Shown here: positions 62,775 to 64,000 of the stretch, in pieces | How positions within the stretch are numbered: position 1 is the stretch's first letter | Layout of the letters: each line of letters starts with the position of its first letter | Source of the DNA: Pleurodeles waltl | Lineage: Eukaryota; Chordata; Amphibia; Caudata; Salamandridae | Reading direction: 5' to 3' | Assembly: GCF_031143425.1 (NCBI RefSeq) | Contig: NC_090444.1 | Span: forward strand, 1,315,035,324 to 1,315,099,323 | Length of the DNA: 64,000 nt | The notes under the pieces: model-generated | Told to the model about the DNA's origin: nothing | The model's database searches: none | Seen by the model: only the letters and a program-made list of their open reading frames with translations | Position numbers and translations under genes: made by a program

Positions 62775-64000
62775 ATGTCTCTGACTGGGTCTCAGACAGG
62801 GGACTTTGACCTAGTCCAGTTGGATACATACACGGTCAAACAACTAAGAGGATTCTGCAGGGCATTGAGGGTACCCACCCAAGGGGCCTCCAGAAAGGAG
62901 GACTTTCAAGTGGCGCTGAGGGCCTGGGCAGAAGCCCATTTAGAGGATGATGAGGAAGGGGAGCCAGAAAATGGCCCCTCAGAAGGATTTTCACTATCTA
63001 TGGATGGTGTTACCACTGCAATTGTGCACCCTTCCAGACCAGGGAGCAGTGTCTCCATGCAAAGCCTGACCGCAGAGGAAAGGAGAGAGGAAAGGGAGTT
63101 CCAATTGCAAATGGCAAAACTGAAAATTGAGGCGCAACAGGAGGAGAGGAGGGCAGAAAGAGAAGCCAAACAAGCTGAGGCTGAAAGAGCAGCCAAACAG
63201 ATTGAAGCTGAAAGGACAGCCAAACAGATTCAAGCAGAAGCTGAAAGGGCAGCCAAACAAGCAGAAGCTGAAAGAGCAGCCAAACAAGTGGAAGCTGAAA
63301 GAGCTTTGGCTGAAAAGAAACTATTGTTGGCTCATGAACTGAGTCTCAAGGAGCTGGAGATCAAGGCAAGACAGTCTGAATCCAGCAATAATGGTGGCAG
63401 CATACAGACAGGACCTGCTGGAGAAAAGAAGGTTCGTATACCCAAAAATGTGGTGCCCAGTTTTGTGGTGGGAGATGACATAGATAAATGGTTAGCTGCT
63501 TATGAAGTTGCACTAAGGGCTCATGAGGTTCCTGAAGGGCAATGGGAGGTAGCTATGTGGGGTTATGTGCCGCCATTGGGGAGGGACACACTTCTCACAT
63601 TGGATCCCCCGGATCAAAACACATACCCACTCCAGAAAGCCACTTTACTTGCCAAGTTTGGGCTGACCCCTGAGGGATACCGTCAGAGGTTCAGGGACAG
63701 CACCAAACAAACCACACAAACATGGGTAGATTTCTTTGATTTCGTTAGTAAGGCACTGAATGGATGGGTGCGGGGCAACAAAGTAGCAGATTATAAAAGT
63801 TTATATGATTTGATCCTGAGAGAGCATATGCTTAATGTTACTTATACAGATTTGCGCCAGCACCTAGTGGATAGTAAGCTGACTGATCCCAGGAAGCTTG
63901 CTGAGGAGGCGGACCTCTGGGTTAGCACCAGAGTGTCCAAAAAGGTACCTGGGGGGGACTCCCACAAAGGTGGTCAGGGTTCCCAACAGAAGAAAGAGGG
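62775..64000 (+). CDS. gag: Ty3/Gypsy-type Gag polyprotein, open to the window end
   Basis: This is a retrotransposon capsid precursor that packages the element RNA. The start is ATG 62775, 160 bp after the LTR; 408 codons are open without a stop and the frame continues beyond the window. An N-terminal SAP-like helix pair lies at residues about 15-55 ('YTVKQLRGFCRALRVP'). An acidic linker follows, then a long Ala/Glu/Lys/Arg/Gln coiled coil (about 105-205) built of 9-11-residue repeats around 'AAKQ-EAER'. The capsid region (about 225-395) has 'KWLAAYEVALRAHEVP' and a SCAN-like segment with 'YRQRFRD', 'FFDFVSKAL' and 'LILREHMLN'. SCAN domains of vertebrate zinc-finger proteins derive from such Gag capsids. 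The right end is basic, with nucleocapsid knuckles expected next. No damage is visible. Confidence 0.85.
   Translation, partial: MSLTGSQTGDFDLVQLDTYTVKQLRGFCRALRVPTQGASRKEDFQVALRAWAEAHLEDDEEGEPENGPSEGFSLSMDGVTTAIVHPSRPGSSVSMQSLTAEERREEREFQLQMAKLKIEAQQEERRAEREAKQAEAERAAKQIEAERTAKQIQAEAERAAKQAEAERAAKQVEAERALAEKKLLLAHELSLKELEIKARQSESSNNGGSIQTGPAGEKKVRIPKNVVPSFVVGDDIDKWLAAYEVALRAHEVPEGQWEVAMWGYVPPLGRDTLLTLDPPDQNTYPLQKATLLAKFGLTPEGYRQRFRDSTKQTTQTWVDFFDFVSKALNGWVRGNKVADYKSLYDLILREHMLNVTYTDLRQHLVDSKLTDPRKLAEEADLWVSTRVSKKVPGGDSHKGGQGSQQKKE
63155..63310 (+). repeat. In-frame repeat encoding the Gag coiled coil
   Basis: About five imperfect units of 27-33 bp with 'gc(a)gccaaaca(a/g)' and 'gaagctgaaag' run from 63155 to 63310. 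The encoded pattern keeps the helix register. Confidence 0.8.

Overview
The window looks like intergenic or intronic DNA from a very large, repeat-dominated vertebrate genome. A salamander or newt is the best guess. This rests on the element mix: an endogenous retrovirus (ERV), Ty3/Gypsy elements with multi-kilobase LTRs, GIY-YIG-bearing Penelope-like elements, L1/Tx1-, L2- and other LINEs, a tRNA-derived SINE, and PIF/Harbinger- and hAT-type MITEs. There is no bacterial-style gene organisation. The only host coding sequence I can argue for is one 123-bp spliced exon of an actin-like gene at 50265-50387 (minus strand).

Layout. 1-4 kb: mostly unassigned, with the tail of an L2-type LINE at 1524-2085 (-). 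4.0-16.1 kb: an ERV (+) with a repeat-bearing leader, a single 2528-codon gag-pro-pol frame, an env interrupted by one in-frame TGA, and a 3' LTR of about 1.4 kb; no 5' LTR is recognisable. 16-20.8 kb: unassigned DNA, a GC-rich hairpin block, an AT-rich block, a ~61-bp tandem repeat and a 630-bp palindromic MITE with TAA target-site duplications (TSDs). 20.9-24.5 kb: a decayed L1/Tx1-like LINE ORF2 (-). 24.9-27.7 kb: an LTR-like fragment and rearranged Penelope-like (PLE) pieces with a 108-bp direct repeat. 27.7-29.8 kb: a possible LINE 5' region, AT-rich DNA and tandem units. 29825-32850: a 3-kb solo LTR (-). 33-35.2 kb: small repeats and a LINE RT fragment (-). 35.6-40.3 kb: a decayed Ty3/Gypsy element (+). 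40824-41775: a 952-bp solo LTR (-) with perfect 5-bp TSDs. 42.9-43.1 kb: a hammerhead-like motif. 44.2-49.8 kb: a PLE (-) facing a 5'-truncated inverted partner (+), with a SINE inserted in its N-terminal coding region. 50.3 kb: the actin-like exon. 51.4 kb: a hAT-type MITE. 52.3-60.2 kb: a LINE (+) with ORF1 and ORF2, carrying two nested MITEs. 60359-64000: the 5' LTR, primer-binding region and open gag of a Ty3/Gypsy-type element (+) that runs off the window.

The sequence functions as a record of nested insertions rather than as a gene set. The least decayed coding units are the ERV gag-pro-pol and the Gypsy gag at the right edge. The items most worth checking are the hammerhead-ribozyme-like motifs recurring at PLE ends, the head-to-head PLE pair, the actin-like exon, and the ERV's fused gag-pro-pol frame with its acidic C-terminal extension and altered nucleocapsid knuckle. 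All family assignments come from reading motifs by eye; no database search was run.
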